Source of the DNA: an uncultured Prevotella sp.
Lineage (GTDB): Bacteria > Bacteroidota > Bacteroidia > Bacteroidales > Bacteroidaceae
Assembly (NCBI GenBank): GCA_905236815.1
Contig: CAJOPE010000032.1
Coordinates: 1 to 49,931 of the forward strand
Direction of reading: 5' to 3'
Length of the DNA: 49,931 nucleotides
The position numbers and the translations under genes are program-made. Numbering within the stretch: the first letter of the stretch is position 1; each line of letters starts with the position of its first letter. Below are positions 36,692-44,472 of this stretch, in pieces. Under the pieces are notes generated by a model. It was not told the DNA's origin and did not search any database. It saw only the letters and a list, made by a program, of their open reading frames with translations.

Positions 36692-37270
36692 TTACAGATG
36701 GATTCTTGCACCAAACACAATAGCATAGCGGGCACATCCATCAAGAGAGTATTTATCAGAATCGGATGTCCCGAAGAATGAAGCAAACTCATCAAGATCT
36801 ACACCCAATCCAAAGTGAGGGGTTATCAGATACTCACAACCCAAGGATGCGTTAAGAGCTACTCCCCATTTTTTCTCATCATATTCTGTCTCCATGCTGC
36901 CACCACCAATACCAAGACAGCCTTTCATACGCCATTTCTGATTGCGGGTCTTTATGCTGACATTGAATTCAGGTGCAAGATAAAGCTGCTTTACTGTAAA
37001 ATCGGGATAAGAGGTGGTGTTGTAAGAACCTAAAAAGCCAAATCCTAATCCCCAATAATCATTTTTCATAAAGGTACAAGTATATTCTCCCTGTACCTCC
37101 TTTCCACCTCTAGAGGAATACTCCTCTCTGTTTGAGTAGTTGTACATTTTAGATGTAATTAATCCAGGACCATAGCTTACTGAAAATGTATGCTCAGTTC
37201 CTTGTGCAAGTACATTAGTGGTTGATACAACACACAACAGGCTTAAAGCCAACAGTTTTAATACTTTCAT
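36692..37270 (-). CDS. Small outer-membrane beta-barrel protein, paralogue 2
   Basis: A 192-aa exported barrel protein (signal peptide about 1-22, NVLAQ), first gene of a two-gene unit with the paralogue 20 bp downstream. I chose the ATG at 37270 because a signal peptide begins there; an upstream in-frame ATG at 37339 lies beyond the promoter box. The shared motifs with its neighbour show they arose by duplication, with divergence greatest in the middle loops that would face outward. No specific family function is recognised. Confidence 0.75.
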   Translation of the reverse strand: MKVLKLLALSLLCVVSTTNVLAQGTEHTFSVSYGPGLITSKMYNYSNREEYSSRGGKEVQGEYTCTFMKNDYWGLGFGFLGSYNTTSYPDFTVKQLYLAPEFNVSIKTRNQKWRMKGCLGIGGGSMETEYDEKKWGVALNASLGCEYLITPHFGLGVDLDEFASFFGTSDSDKYSLDGCARYAIVFGARIHL

Positions 37271-37308
37271 TTTACTTAATTTATTCGTTATATGTATATA
37301 TTCATTTG

Positions 37309-37316
37309 CAAAATTA
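37309..37316 (-). promoter_or_regulatory. -7 box for the barrel gene pair
   Basis: The minus strand reads TAATTTTG, matching TAnnTTTG, 39 bp before the ATG at 37270. Confidence 0.55.
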
Positions 37317-37436
37317 TAAAAATAATACGAAAACGACAAGTCTTTAAATATAAAAAGTAAAAAATACGAGCAATCATTCCCAATTACCTGTCCATTATAT
37401 ATTGGACCAAAAACTATAAATAAATCCTTTTAATGG

Positions 37437-37486
37437 AAAAAAAAGGATGTAAAATGTGAATAACGATTCCACATTCTACATCCTAT
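37437..37486 (-). terminator. Terminator of the pyruvate kinase gene
   Basis: AGGATGTA.AATGTGGAATC-type arms (plus strand AGGATGTAAAATGTGAA and TTCCACATTCTACATCCT) pair almost fully. On the minus strand the stem is followed by a run of eight T. Strong intrinsic terminator 26 bp after the pyk stop. Confidence 0.85.
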
Positions 37487-37511
37487 ATAACAATTTCGCT
37501 ACCGAGTAGCG

Positions 37512-38963
37512 TTATCTTTTCTTTTCGTTGTTAGGCAAGTTGAACTTGTAACTGTTGTCGAAAATCTTCCTAACCTTATTGATTTCAACGAAAGTGGTGC
37601 CACCACCCTCGCCAAAACTACCACTCAGATAAGCAATTTTATCCTCCTCGGTGATGTAACCCTTCTGGCGAAGCATTCTCACTGCTGCAAGGAACATATC
37701 CTGTGTGGAAATCTGCTCACGCTGGTAAATAGGAATAACACCATAAGAAAGGTTCAACCAACGTTGTGTCTTCTCCTTGTAGCAAATTGCAAGCACAGGC
37801 ATCGGACCACGGAAGGCAGCAAGGTCACGGGCTGTCTCACCAGTCTCACTATCTGTGATAATACCCTTAACACCCAACTGCTTTGTTGCCTGAATAGCCG
37901 ACTGAGCGAGGAATAACTTCTGATCCAGTTCACGGCCCTCAGTTGGGTCGAAATCATTCTCAGGTAGTTTATCCTTCTCTGCCTGCTCGGCAATACGAGC
38001 CATAGTCTGAACAGCCTCAATTGGATATTTACCGCTAGCTGTTTCACCAGAAAGCATCAAAGCATCTGTACGGTAGAAAATAGCATTGGCAATATCAGTA
38101 ACCTCAGCACGTGTAGGACGTGGGTTGTTTATCATCGTGTGAAGCATCTGTGTAGCCACAATTACAGGTTTCTGCTTGCGTACACACTTACGGATGATAC
38201 GGCGCTGAATACCAGGGATATTCTCGATTGGAACCTCAATACCAAGGTCACCACGAGCCACCATAATACCATAGGATGCATCAATAATCTCGTCGATATT
38301 GTCTACACCTTCCTGATTCTCAATCTTTGAGATAATCTTTATGTCGCTGTTGTGAGCATCAAGAATATCCTGAACAGCCTTAACATCAGCTGCATTGCGA
38401 ACGAAAGAGTGTGCAATAAAATCAATATCAAGTTTGATAGCCAGCTCAATGTTCTTACGATCTTTCTCTGTAAGTGCAGGTAGATCAATGTGTTCACCTG
38501 GTACGTTAACGCTCTTGTGAGAGCCAAGGTTACCCTCATTCTGAACCTGAGCCACCAACATTGGACCGGTATTCTCGATAACCTTCATACCAAGCTCGCC
38601 ATCATCAAACAGGATGTCATCACCCACTTTCACATCATCGGTGATATTAGGATAGCTTAGGTTAATGATATCGTGCTCAGTATCCATTTCTGGACGACCG
38701 AAGATTTTTACAACATCACCTATTTTATAGTGAATAGGAGCAGAAGTTCCTGTAGTACGAACCTCAGGGCCCTTGGTATCAATCATAATACCAATGTGTG
38801 GAGACACTGCTCTAACATTAGCTACAATTTTGCGAATACCCTCCTCAGTGGCATGAGCAGTATTCATACGGACTACATTCATTCCTGCAAAGAATAGTTT
38901 GCGAATGAAGTCCTGGTCACAACGAAGGTCACTGACCGAAGCTACGATTTTGGTTTGTTTCAT
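37512..38963 (-). CDS. pyk: Pyruvate kinase
   Basis: Last step of glycolysis: phosphoenolpyruvate plus ADP to pyruvate and ATP. The 483-aa enzyme starts TKIVASVSDLRC and has MNVVRMNTAHA in place of the usual RxNFSHG, a variant common to Bacteroidota as far as I recall. IMIDTKGPEVRTTG keeps the glutamate linked to potassium dependence. The active-site block GIMVARGDLGIEVPIE and the VATQMLHTMINNPRPTRAEVTDIANA segment are intact. A TATCTTTG box lies upstream; it looks monocistronic. Confidence 0.96.
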   Translation of the reverse strand: MKQTKIVASVSDLRCDQDFIRKLFFAGMNVVRMNTAHATEEGIRKIVANVRAVSPHIGIMIDTKGPEVRTTGTSAPIHYKIGDVVKIFGRPEMDTEHDIINLSYPNITDDVKVGDDILFDDGELGMKVIENTGPMLVAQVQNEGNLGSHKSVNVPGEHIDLPALTEKDRKNIELAIKLDIDFIAHSFVRNAADVKAVQDILDAHNSDIKIISKIENQEGVDNIDEIIDASYGIMVARGDLGIEVPIENIPGIQRRIIRKCVRKQKPVIVATQMLHTMINNPRPTRAEVTDIANAIFYRTDALMLSGETASGKYPIEAVQTMARIAEQAEKDKLPENDFDPTEGRELDQKLFLAQSAIQATKQLGVKGIITDSETGETARDLAAFRGPMPVLAICYKEKTQRWLNLSYGVIPIYQREQISTQDMFLAAVRMLRQKGYITEEDKIAYLSGSFGEGGGTTFVEINKVRKIFDNSYKFNLPNNEKKR

Positions 38964-38986
38964 ATCCTGTTTGTCTTTTATTGCTG

Positions 38987-38994
38987 CAAAGATA
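38987..38994 (-). promoter_or_regulatory. -7 box for pyk
   Basis: The minus strand reads TATCTTTG, a perfect TAnnTTTG box, about 23 bp before the pyk start. Confidence 0.65.
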
Positions 38995-39040
38995 CTAAAA
39001 ATATATGGATAACGAACTCTAAACGCCGAATATTCTACTA

Positions 39041-39625
39041 TTAAATATCTAAATCGGGTGCTTTATCTGCACCAACTGCCGCCTCGAACTTGTTCATCTT
39101 GTTAAATCCGAACATTCCTGCTATTAGGGCATTTGGCATACGGCGAACTGTCTGGTTATAATCCTGAACAGCTTCATTATACTTGCGACGTGCCTCATTG
39201 ATGCGATTCTCAGTACCTTCCAACTGCACTTGAAGATCCTTGAAATTCTCGTTTGCCTTCAATTCAGGATAACGCTCAGATACCACCATCAGCTTGCCAA
39301 GAGCTGCACTGATCTGTCCCTGTGCCTCTTGATACTGCTTCAACTTCTCAGGTGTGAGGTCAGATGCATCAAGTTTGATAGAACTTGCAGCTGCACGCGC
39401 CTGAGTTACAGCAGTAAATGTCTCCTGCTCATGCTTAGCGTATGCCTTAACCACCTTTGCAAGGTTAGGCAGCAAGTCAGCACGACGCTGATAAGAAGCT
39501 TCTACATTTGCCAATTCTGTTGTAGCCTGTTCCTGCTTCTCAACCATACCATTATAACCACTAAATAGCCATATCACAAAAACAGCGACAACAGCCAATG
39601 CGATCAAAAGTTTTTTATTCTTCAT
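39041..39625 (-). CDS. LemA family protein
   Basis: A 194-aa protein with one N-terminal membrane helix (about 5-22) and a long helical bundle: NGMVEKQEQATTELANVEAS, then the conserved RRADLLPNLAKVVKAYAKHE, and the C-terminal YNQTVRRMPNALIAGMFGF typical of LemA. The soluble part is expected outside the inner membrane. The family's biochemical function is unsettled. It follows a TPM-domain gene by 74 bp; LemA and TPM genes are often neighbours, suggesting a joint role at the envelope. Confidence 0.92.
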   Translation of the reverse strand: MKNKKLLIALAVVAVFVIWLFSGYNGMVEKQEQATTELANVEASYQRRADLLPNLAKVVKAYAKHEQETFTAVTQARAAASSIKLDASDLTPEKLKQYQEAQGQISAALGKLMVVSERYPELKANENFKDLQVQLEGTENRINEARRKYNEAVQDYNQTVRRMPNALIAGMFGFNKMNKFEAAVGADKAPDLDI

Positions 39626-39699
39626 ACTTCGTATTTATTAATTGATAATTCTTAATTATTTCAAAATTTTACATTTAAAATTCTTCATTCAAATAGAGA

Positions 39700-40536
39700 C
39701 TACCATCCTCCACCGGCACCTCCACCACCAAAGCTGCCTCCACCAAAGGAGCCACCAGAGAACCCACCTCCACTTGAGCCGAATCCTCCTCCACCACCAA
39801 AGATAAATGGAGGAAACCAGTCGTCATCATCCTTGCCTCGGCGGTGAGATTTTGATTTAGGACTTGGCTTAACAATCCCCATTTGCTCTAAAATCCACCT
39901 TATTATACTATATATAAAGGGACCAAAAATTATCAAGAGAAAAAAGACAGTAACAAAATCTAAATCTTCATCACCAGTTGGGTCATCAACACTCTCAAAA
40001 CCGGTGGAACCTGTCTTCACTTTCTGATATAAAGCCTTAGCTGTCATATATACAGCCTTACCAGGCTCACCTTCTTTCATATTGTCAGCTATCAGATGTC
40101 GCCCAATATCACCACAGTCAACATCCGTCAAATCCTGCTCTAGTCCCATTCCTGGAGCAATGAAATACTTTCGGTCCTCTACAGCAACAACTGTAACCAA
40201 TCCACGGCGTGTCTTCTTACTTCCCACTCCATAATTATTTCCTATATCCTGTGCCATACGGAAGCAGTCCTGATTTTCCACATAATTACATATCACGAAA
40301 ACCGATTGCACACCACACTCTTTCTCAAGAAGACCAAGATAGTAATTGGCGGAATCACGATCGGCTTGAGAGATTATATTATCAGGATCACAAACATACT
40401 GAGTTTTATCCTTAAGATAAACGATATCAATATTATCTGCACTCCAAACTTTCCCATCTGCAAGACAGACTAAAGGAAGCAAAAGAAGCCACAGAATTAA
40501 TAATATATTTCTATTTATATGTCCCATATTTAGCAT
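39700..40536 (-). CDS. TPM-domain (YgcG-like) membrane protein
   Basis: A 278-aa exported protein: signal peptide (about 5-26), a TPM domain (about 45-175, with VYLKDKTQYVCDPDNIIS and YGVGSKKTRRGLVTVVAVEDRK), a membrane helix at about 195-215 and a C-terminal glycine tail of GGG, GGF and GGS units ending GGGW. This is the standard form of YgcG-type proteins next to LemA. The start may be Met1 (40536) or Met4 (40527). The promoter box is so close that the mRNA would have almost no leader. Confidence 0.88.
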   Translation of the reverse strand: MLNMGHINRNILLILWLLLLPLVCLADGKVWSADNIDIVYLKDKTQYVCDPDNIISQADRDSANYYLGLLEKECGVQSVFVICNYVENQDCFRMAQDIGNNYGVGSKKTRRGLVTVVAVEDRKYFIAPGMGLEQDLTDVDCGDIGRHLIADNMKEGEPGKAVYMTAKALYQKVKTGSTGFESVDDPTGDEDLDFVTVFFLLIIFGPFIYSIIRWILEQMGIVKPSPKSKSHRRGKDDDDWFPPFIFGGGGGFGSSGGGFSGGSFGGGSFGGGGAGGGW

Positions 40537-40543
40537 TCGAGTA

Positions 40544-40551
40544 CAAAAATA
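40544..40551 (-). promoter_or_regulatory. -7 box for the TPM-LemA unit
   Basis: The minus strand reads TATTTTTG, matching TAnnTTTG. Transcription would start near 40537, at or next to the first ATG. Confidence 0.55.
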
Positions 40552-40616
40552 AGCAATAAAAACCTTATTTGCAAATAGTTATCACTATATTTTCGCAAAA
40601 AAGTTGGGCAATATTT

Positions 40617-40646
40617 TTTGTTTTTCATAAAAAACTTGTATCTTTG
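40617..40646 (+). promoter_or_regulatory. Promoter of the HU gene
   Basis: TTTG (40617-40620) and TATCTTTG (40639-40646) are 18 bp apart, one base short of the usual range. The HU ATG follows at 40693. Confidence 0.7.
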
Positions 40647-40692
40647 CAAACCGAATTTAGAACAAGAAATATTCAATCAACTTCAAACAAAA

Positions 40693-40974
40693 ATGACTAA
40701 AGCAGACATTATAAATGAGGTAGCAAATGCTACAGGCATCCAGAAGAAAGAAGTATCAGCTGTTATTGAATCATTCATGAACAGCGTTAAGGATAGTCTT
40801 CTGAAGAAAAAGGAGCCAGTTTATCTGCGTGGCTTCGGTAGCTTCATCATCAAGCACCGCGCTGCTAAAACAGCCCGTAACATTTCCAAGAATACAACAA
40901 TCACTATCGCAGCACACGATCTGCCTAGCTTCAAGCCAGCAAAGACATTTGCTGATGATATGAAGAACGATTAA
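40693..40974 (+). CDS. HU family DNA-binding protein
   Basis: Histone-like nucleoid protein of 93 aa. It begins MTKADIINEVANATGIQKKEV, as HU proteins do (given here as family resemblance over the first ~20 residues). The arm region has GFGSFIIKHRAAKTARNIS, where HU usually has GRNPQTG; here it is ARNISKNTTITI, so the proline-tipped arm is altered. The C-terminus PSFKPAKTF is typical. I chose the ATG at 40693; a longer frame from 40618 begins upstream of the promoter's -7 box. Confidence 0.93.
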   Translation: MTKADIINEVANATGIQKKEVSAVIESFMNSVKDSLLKKKEPVYLRGFGSFIIKHRAAKTARNISKNTTITIAAHDLPSFKPAKTFADDMKND

Positions 40975-41023
40975 TTTTAGGAAACTGATAATAAAATCAA
41001 TAATATTTTAAAATTTTAAAATT

Positions 41024-41113
41024 ATGCCAAACGGAAAAAAGAAGAAGGGCCACAAGATGGCTACTCACAAGCGTAAAAAGAGATTACGTAAGAATAGACA
41101 TAAGAGCAAGTAA
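41024..41113 (+). CDS. 29-residue highly basic protein, COX24/AURKAIP1-like
   Basis: A short frame between HU and RNase G encodes 29 residues, of which more than half are Lys, Arg or His (KMATHKRKKRLRKNRHKSK at the end). This pattern resembles the COX24/AURKAIP1 domain, whose mitochondrial member is ribosomal protein mS38; in bacteria it is carried by tiny proteins. A ribosome-associated role is therefore likely but not shown by sequence alone. Codons are clean, starting ATG and ending TAA. The A-rich leader has no Shine-Dalgarno sequence, as usual in this phylum. Confidence 0.78.
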   Translation: MPNGKKKKGHKMATHKRKKRLRKNRHKSK

Positions 41114-41150
41114 GCAGCTCTTGCATGCTCTCAGCCTTTTCTGACTGAGG

Positions 41151-41190
41151 GGGCGTGTCAGCTATGTGGCGGTTGGCATGCCCTTATTTT
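41151..41190 (+). terminator. Hairpin and T-rich tract before RNase G gene
   Basis: GGGCGTG and CATGCCC pair (one G-T wobble) around a 19-nt loop, followed by TTATTTTTATTTT. Likely terminator or attenuator behind the small basic protein gene. A second short stem (CTCAG/CTGAG) lies just upstream, so alternative folds are possible. Confidence 0.55.
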
Positions 41191-41232
41191 TATTTTAGCC
41201 ACCAACTTATATTAAAGTTTAAGGAGTAAGAA

Positions 41233-42807
41233 ATGACTAGCGAAGTCGTTATTGATGCCCAGCAGAAAGATATTTCGATAGCCTTGCTCGAGGATAAACA
41301 ACTGGTAGAATACCAGAATGAACCTCGTGAGGCCTCCTTCTCTGTAGGAAACATCTATGTTGCTAAGGTTAAAAAACTTATGCCTGGCTTGAACGCCTGC
41401 TTTGTTGACCTTGGCTATGAACGTGACGCCTTTCTTCACTACCTTGATCTAGGAAGTCAATTCAGCTCTTATCAGAAGTACCTCAAGCAAGTTGAGAGCG
41501 ACCGAAAGAAACTTTACCCATTCGACAAAGCTTCTCACCTCCCCGATATCGAGAAGGACGGCAGCATTCAGAATGTGGTGCAGGTAGGACAGGATGTGCT
41601 CGTGCAAGTTGTAAAGGAACCTATTTCTACAAAAGGTCCACGCCTAACTGGCGAATTATCATTTGCAGGACGCTACCTGGTATTAATGCCTTTCAGCGAC
41701 AAAGTTTCTGTCTCAGCAAAAATCAAAAAAGGTGAAGAGCGCGCTAGACTGAAACAACTCATTCACAGTATCAAGCCGAAAAACTGCGGCGTAATTGTCC
41801 GTACTGTGGCTGAGGGAAGGCGCGTAGCCGAACTGGATGCTGAGCTCAAGCTGCTCACTAAGCGTTGGCAGGATGCTATCCTAAAGGTTCAGAAGACACA
41901 AAAGAGACCACAGCTTATCTTCGAAGAGGAAGGTAGAGCCGTTGCCTTGATTCGGGATCTTTTCAATCCAAGCTACGAAAGCATCTTCGTTAACAATGAG
42001 GAGGTTATGGAACAGGTAAAGAACTATGTTTCTCTAATAGCCCCTGAAAAGGCGGGCATAGTAAAACTTTACACTGGTAAAGTACCTATTTTCGATAATT
42101 TCAACGTTACCAAACAGATTAAGTCAAGCTTTGGCAAGACGGTGAATTATAAGCACGGAGCTTACCTGATTATTGAGCATACTGAAGCTTTGCACGTTGT
42201 GGACGTCAATAGTGGCAACCGCACACGTGAGAAGGGACAGGAAGCCAATGCACTCGATGTCAATCTGGGTGCAGCCGACGAATTAGCGCGCCAACTTCGC
42301 CTTCGCGATATGGGTGGTATCATCGTCGTGGACTTCATTGATATGAATCTTGCCGAAGACCGACAATTGCTTTATGAACGCATGTGTAAGAACATGCAAA
42401 AGGATCGTGCTAAGCACAATATCCTTCCTCTGAGCAAATTCGGACTTATGCAGATTACTCGACAGCGTGTTCGCCCAGCAATGGACGTTAAGGTTGAAGA
42501 GAACTGCCCTACTTGCTTCGGTACAGGCAAGATTAAATCAAGCATTCTGTTCACTGATCAGTTGGAGAGAAAAATTGATCGACTAGTCAACAAGATAGGC
42601 GTAAAGAAATTCGACCTCTATGTACATCCTTATGTAGCTGCATTTATCAACAGGGGATTTATCTCCATGAAAAGAAGATGGCAGTTTAAATACGGATTTG
42701 GAGTTCATGTATATCCTTCACAGAAACTTGCATTCCTGCAATATGAATTCTATGACAAGGATAAGAACTTCATTGATATGCAAGAGGAAATAGAAACCAA
42801 AAATTAA
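41233..42807 (+). CDS. rng: Rne/Rng family ribonuclease (RNase G-like)
   Basis: Endoribonuclease of 524 aa for rRNA maturation and mRNA decay. It has an S1-like domain near the N-terminus (VGNIYVAKVKKLMPGLNACFVDLGYERDAFLH in part: NIYVAKVKKLMPGLNA), the RNase H-like and DNase I-like core with VVDVNSGN and GGIIVVDFIDM (catalytic aspartates), and the zinc link CPTCFGTG. The length matches RNase G rather than the longer RNase E. HU and the small basic protein gene precede it. Confidence 0.93.
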   Translation: MTSEVVIDAQQKDISIALLEDKQLVEYQNEPREASFSVGNIYVAKVKKLMPGLNACFVDLGYERDAFLHYLDLGSQFSSYQKYLKQVESDRKKLYPFDKASHLPDIEKDGSIQNVVQVGQDVLVQVVKEPISTKGPRLTGELSFAGRYLVLMPFSDKVSVSAKIKKGEERARLKQLIHSIKPKNCGVIVRTVAEGRRVAELDAELKLLTKRWQDAILKVQKTQKRPQLIFEEEGRAVALIRDLFNPSYESIFVNNEEVMEQVKNYVSLIAPEKAGIVKLYTGKVPIFDNFNVTKQIKSSFGKTVNYKHGAYLIIEHTEALHVVDVNSGNRTREKGQEANALDVNLGAADELARQLRLRDMGGIIVVDFIDMNLAEDRQLLYERMCKNMQKDRAKHNILPLSKFGLMQITRQRVRPAMDVKVEENCPTCFGTGKIKSSILFTDQLERKIDRLVNKIGVKKFDLYVHPYVAAFINRGFISMKRRWQFKYGFGVHVYPSQKLAFLQYEFYDKDKNFIDMQEEIETKN

Positions 42808-42808
42808 A

Positions 42809-42845
42809 ATAAAAGAGCAGTCCCTTTAGGCTGCTCTTTTATTTA
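42809..42845. terminator. Bidirectional terminator shared by rng and pdxT
   Basis: AAAAGAGCAG and CTGCTCTTTT form a perfect 10-bp stem flanked by A and T runs on either side. The pdxT stop codon (42826-42828) lies in the loop, so the last pdxT codons are part of the stem. Confidence 0.85.
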
Positions 42846-43413
42846 TTATATTCACAAAATACTGGTGTACACGCGTATCCTCATTAAGTTCGGGATGGAA
42901 AGCGGTTACCAATTGATTACCTTCACGGGCAGCCACAATATGCCCGTCAACTTCTGCCAATACTTGGGTATCTCCCGATACCTTATTTATATATGGGGCA
43001 CGAATAAAGGTCATTGGCACCAGCCCTAACCCATCACCAAACTCTTGTTCTGTATAGAAACTTCCCAACTGACGGCCATAGGCATTTCGGTTCACATCTA
43101 TGTCCATCGTGGAAATTCTGTCAAACTGTTCATCTTTTACTTCTCTTGCTAAAAGAATCAACCCTGCACAAGTTCCAAATACAGGAAGTCCTGCCGAAAT
43201 TTCCTTCTGAATTGGTTCCAGCAAACCTAGATCTTTGAGCAATTTCAGTTGGGTAGTTGATTCTCCGCCAGGAATAATTAATCCATCCTTTGGCTGATTC
43301 CAGTCAGACAGTTGTCGAATCTCGAAAGACTCGACACCTATCTTTTCCAGCATTTTCTCGTGCTCTATAAAAGCTCCTTGAAGAGCAAGCACAGCAACTC
43401 GTATCTTTTTCAT
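42826..43413 (-). CDS. pdxT: PdxT, glutaminase subunit of pyridoxal 5'-phosphate synthase
   Basis: Class I glutamine amidotransferase (195 aa) that frees ammonia from glutamine and passes it to PdxS. Motifs: LALQGAFIEHEKML, GLIIPGGESTTQLKLL, the nucleophile Cys in FGTCAGLILLA and the catalytic His-Glu in AFHPELNED. It lies 6 bp after pdxS, clearly in the same operon. Normal length. The very end of the gene overlaps the terminator shared with rng. Confidence 0.97.
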   Translation of the reverse strand: MKKIRVAVLALQGAFIEHEKMLEKIGVESFEIRQLSDWNQPKDGLIIPGGESTTQLKLLKDLGLLEPIQKEISAGLPVFGTCAGLILLAREVKDEQFDRISTMDIDVNRNAYGRQLGSFYTEQEFGDGLGLVPMTFIRAPYINKVSGDTQVLAEVDGHIVAAREGNQLVTAFHPELNEDTRVHQYFVNIINKRAA

Positions 43414-43419
43414 AATCGA

Positions 43420-44295
43420 TTACTTACCTCTTTCGGCCATCAACAATTTGATTTCATCCTCATTGATTCCAACCATTGCCTGACCAAGATCCTCGCTAAG
43501 TTCTGCCAATTTCTTAGGATCATTATAATTAGTAACGGCCTGCACAATAGCTGCTGCTCGTTTTGCAGGGTCACCACTCTTAAAGATACCACTACCAACA
43601 AATACACCCTCAGCACCCAACTGCATCATCAAGGCTGCATCGGCAGGAGTAGCAACACCACCAGCTGCAAAATTCACTACAGGGAGTTTACCATTTTCGT
43701 GAACATACTTCACCAAATCATAAGGTGCCTGTAGTTGCTTAGCTGCCTCGTAGAGTTCATCCTCACTTAAATTTGCCAAACGATGAATCTCACTCTGCAT
43801 AATTCGCATATGCTGAACTGCCTGGATAACATCACCTGTTCCAGGCTCTCCTTTTGTTCGGATCATTGTTGCACCCTCAGCAATACGACGAAGCGCCTCA
43901 CCTAGATTCTTAGCACCACATACAAAAGGTACATCAAACTTGGTCTTGTCAATATGGAAAACCGCATCAGCAGGGCTCAACACTTCACTCTCATCAATAT
44001 AGTCAATCTCAATTGCCTGTAGAATCTGTGCTTCAGCAATATGACCAATGCGGACCTTTGCCATTACAGGAATGGTAACTGCCTCCTGAATACCCTTAAT
44101 CATCTTTGGATCACTCATACGAGCCACACCACCAGCAGCACGAATATCTGCAGGAATACGCTCCAAAGCCATTACAGCACAAGCTCCAGCCTGTTCGGCA
44201 ATACGTGCCTGCTCTGGGGTTGTTACATCCATTATCACTCCACCCTTCAACATCTGGGCAAGATTACGATTCAATTGTTGTCTATTCTCTGTCAT
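43420..44295 (-). CDS. pdxS: PdxS, synthase subunit of pyridoxal 5'-phosphate synthase
   Basis: Builds pyridoxal 5'-phosphate from ribose-5-phosphate (or ribulose-5-phosphate), glyceraldehyde-3-phosphate and ammonia. The 291-aa barrel shows [17 protein letters not shown], the catalytic lysine in [27 protein letters not shown] and the C-terminal [12 protein letters not shown]. The family signature [20 protein letters not shown] is present. It is first in the pdxST operon and lies behind a gene for a ThiD-like/AraC fusion on the same strand, 177 bp upstream. Confidence 0.98.
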   Translation of the reverse strand: MTENRQQLNRNLAQMLKGGVIMDVTTPEQARIAEQAGACAVMALERIPADIRAAGGVARMSDPKMIKGIQEAVTIPVMAKVRIGHIAEAQILQAIEIDYIDESEVLSPADAVFHIDKTKFDVPFVCGAKNLGEALRRIAEGATMIRTKGEPGTGDVIQAVQHMRIMQSEIHRLANLSEDELYEAAKQLQAPYDLVKYVHENGKLPVVNFAAGGVATPADAALMMQLGAEGVFVGSGIFKSGDPAKRAAAIVQAVTNYNDPKKLAELSEDLGQAMVGINEDEIKLLMAERGK

Positions 44296-44472
44296 TTTTT
44301 ATTTATTATTTAATTTATTTATTCAACTTATTTATTATTTGAAAAGATAGTCAGCAAGTTTTTACAGGATGTATTTACCCTACCCTCCCTCAAGAATGAG
44401 GAAGAGAAACATCTGTTTTTACTATCTCTTTCCACTAAAAACGAGTTCTCATGTGAAAACTCAAATACCAGA

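Noticed and set aside
44296..44472. Riboswitch upstream of pdxS
   Set aside because: I looked for TPP-like or other known conserved cores and saw none; the stretch is AT-rich with one weak hairpin.
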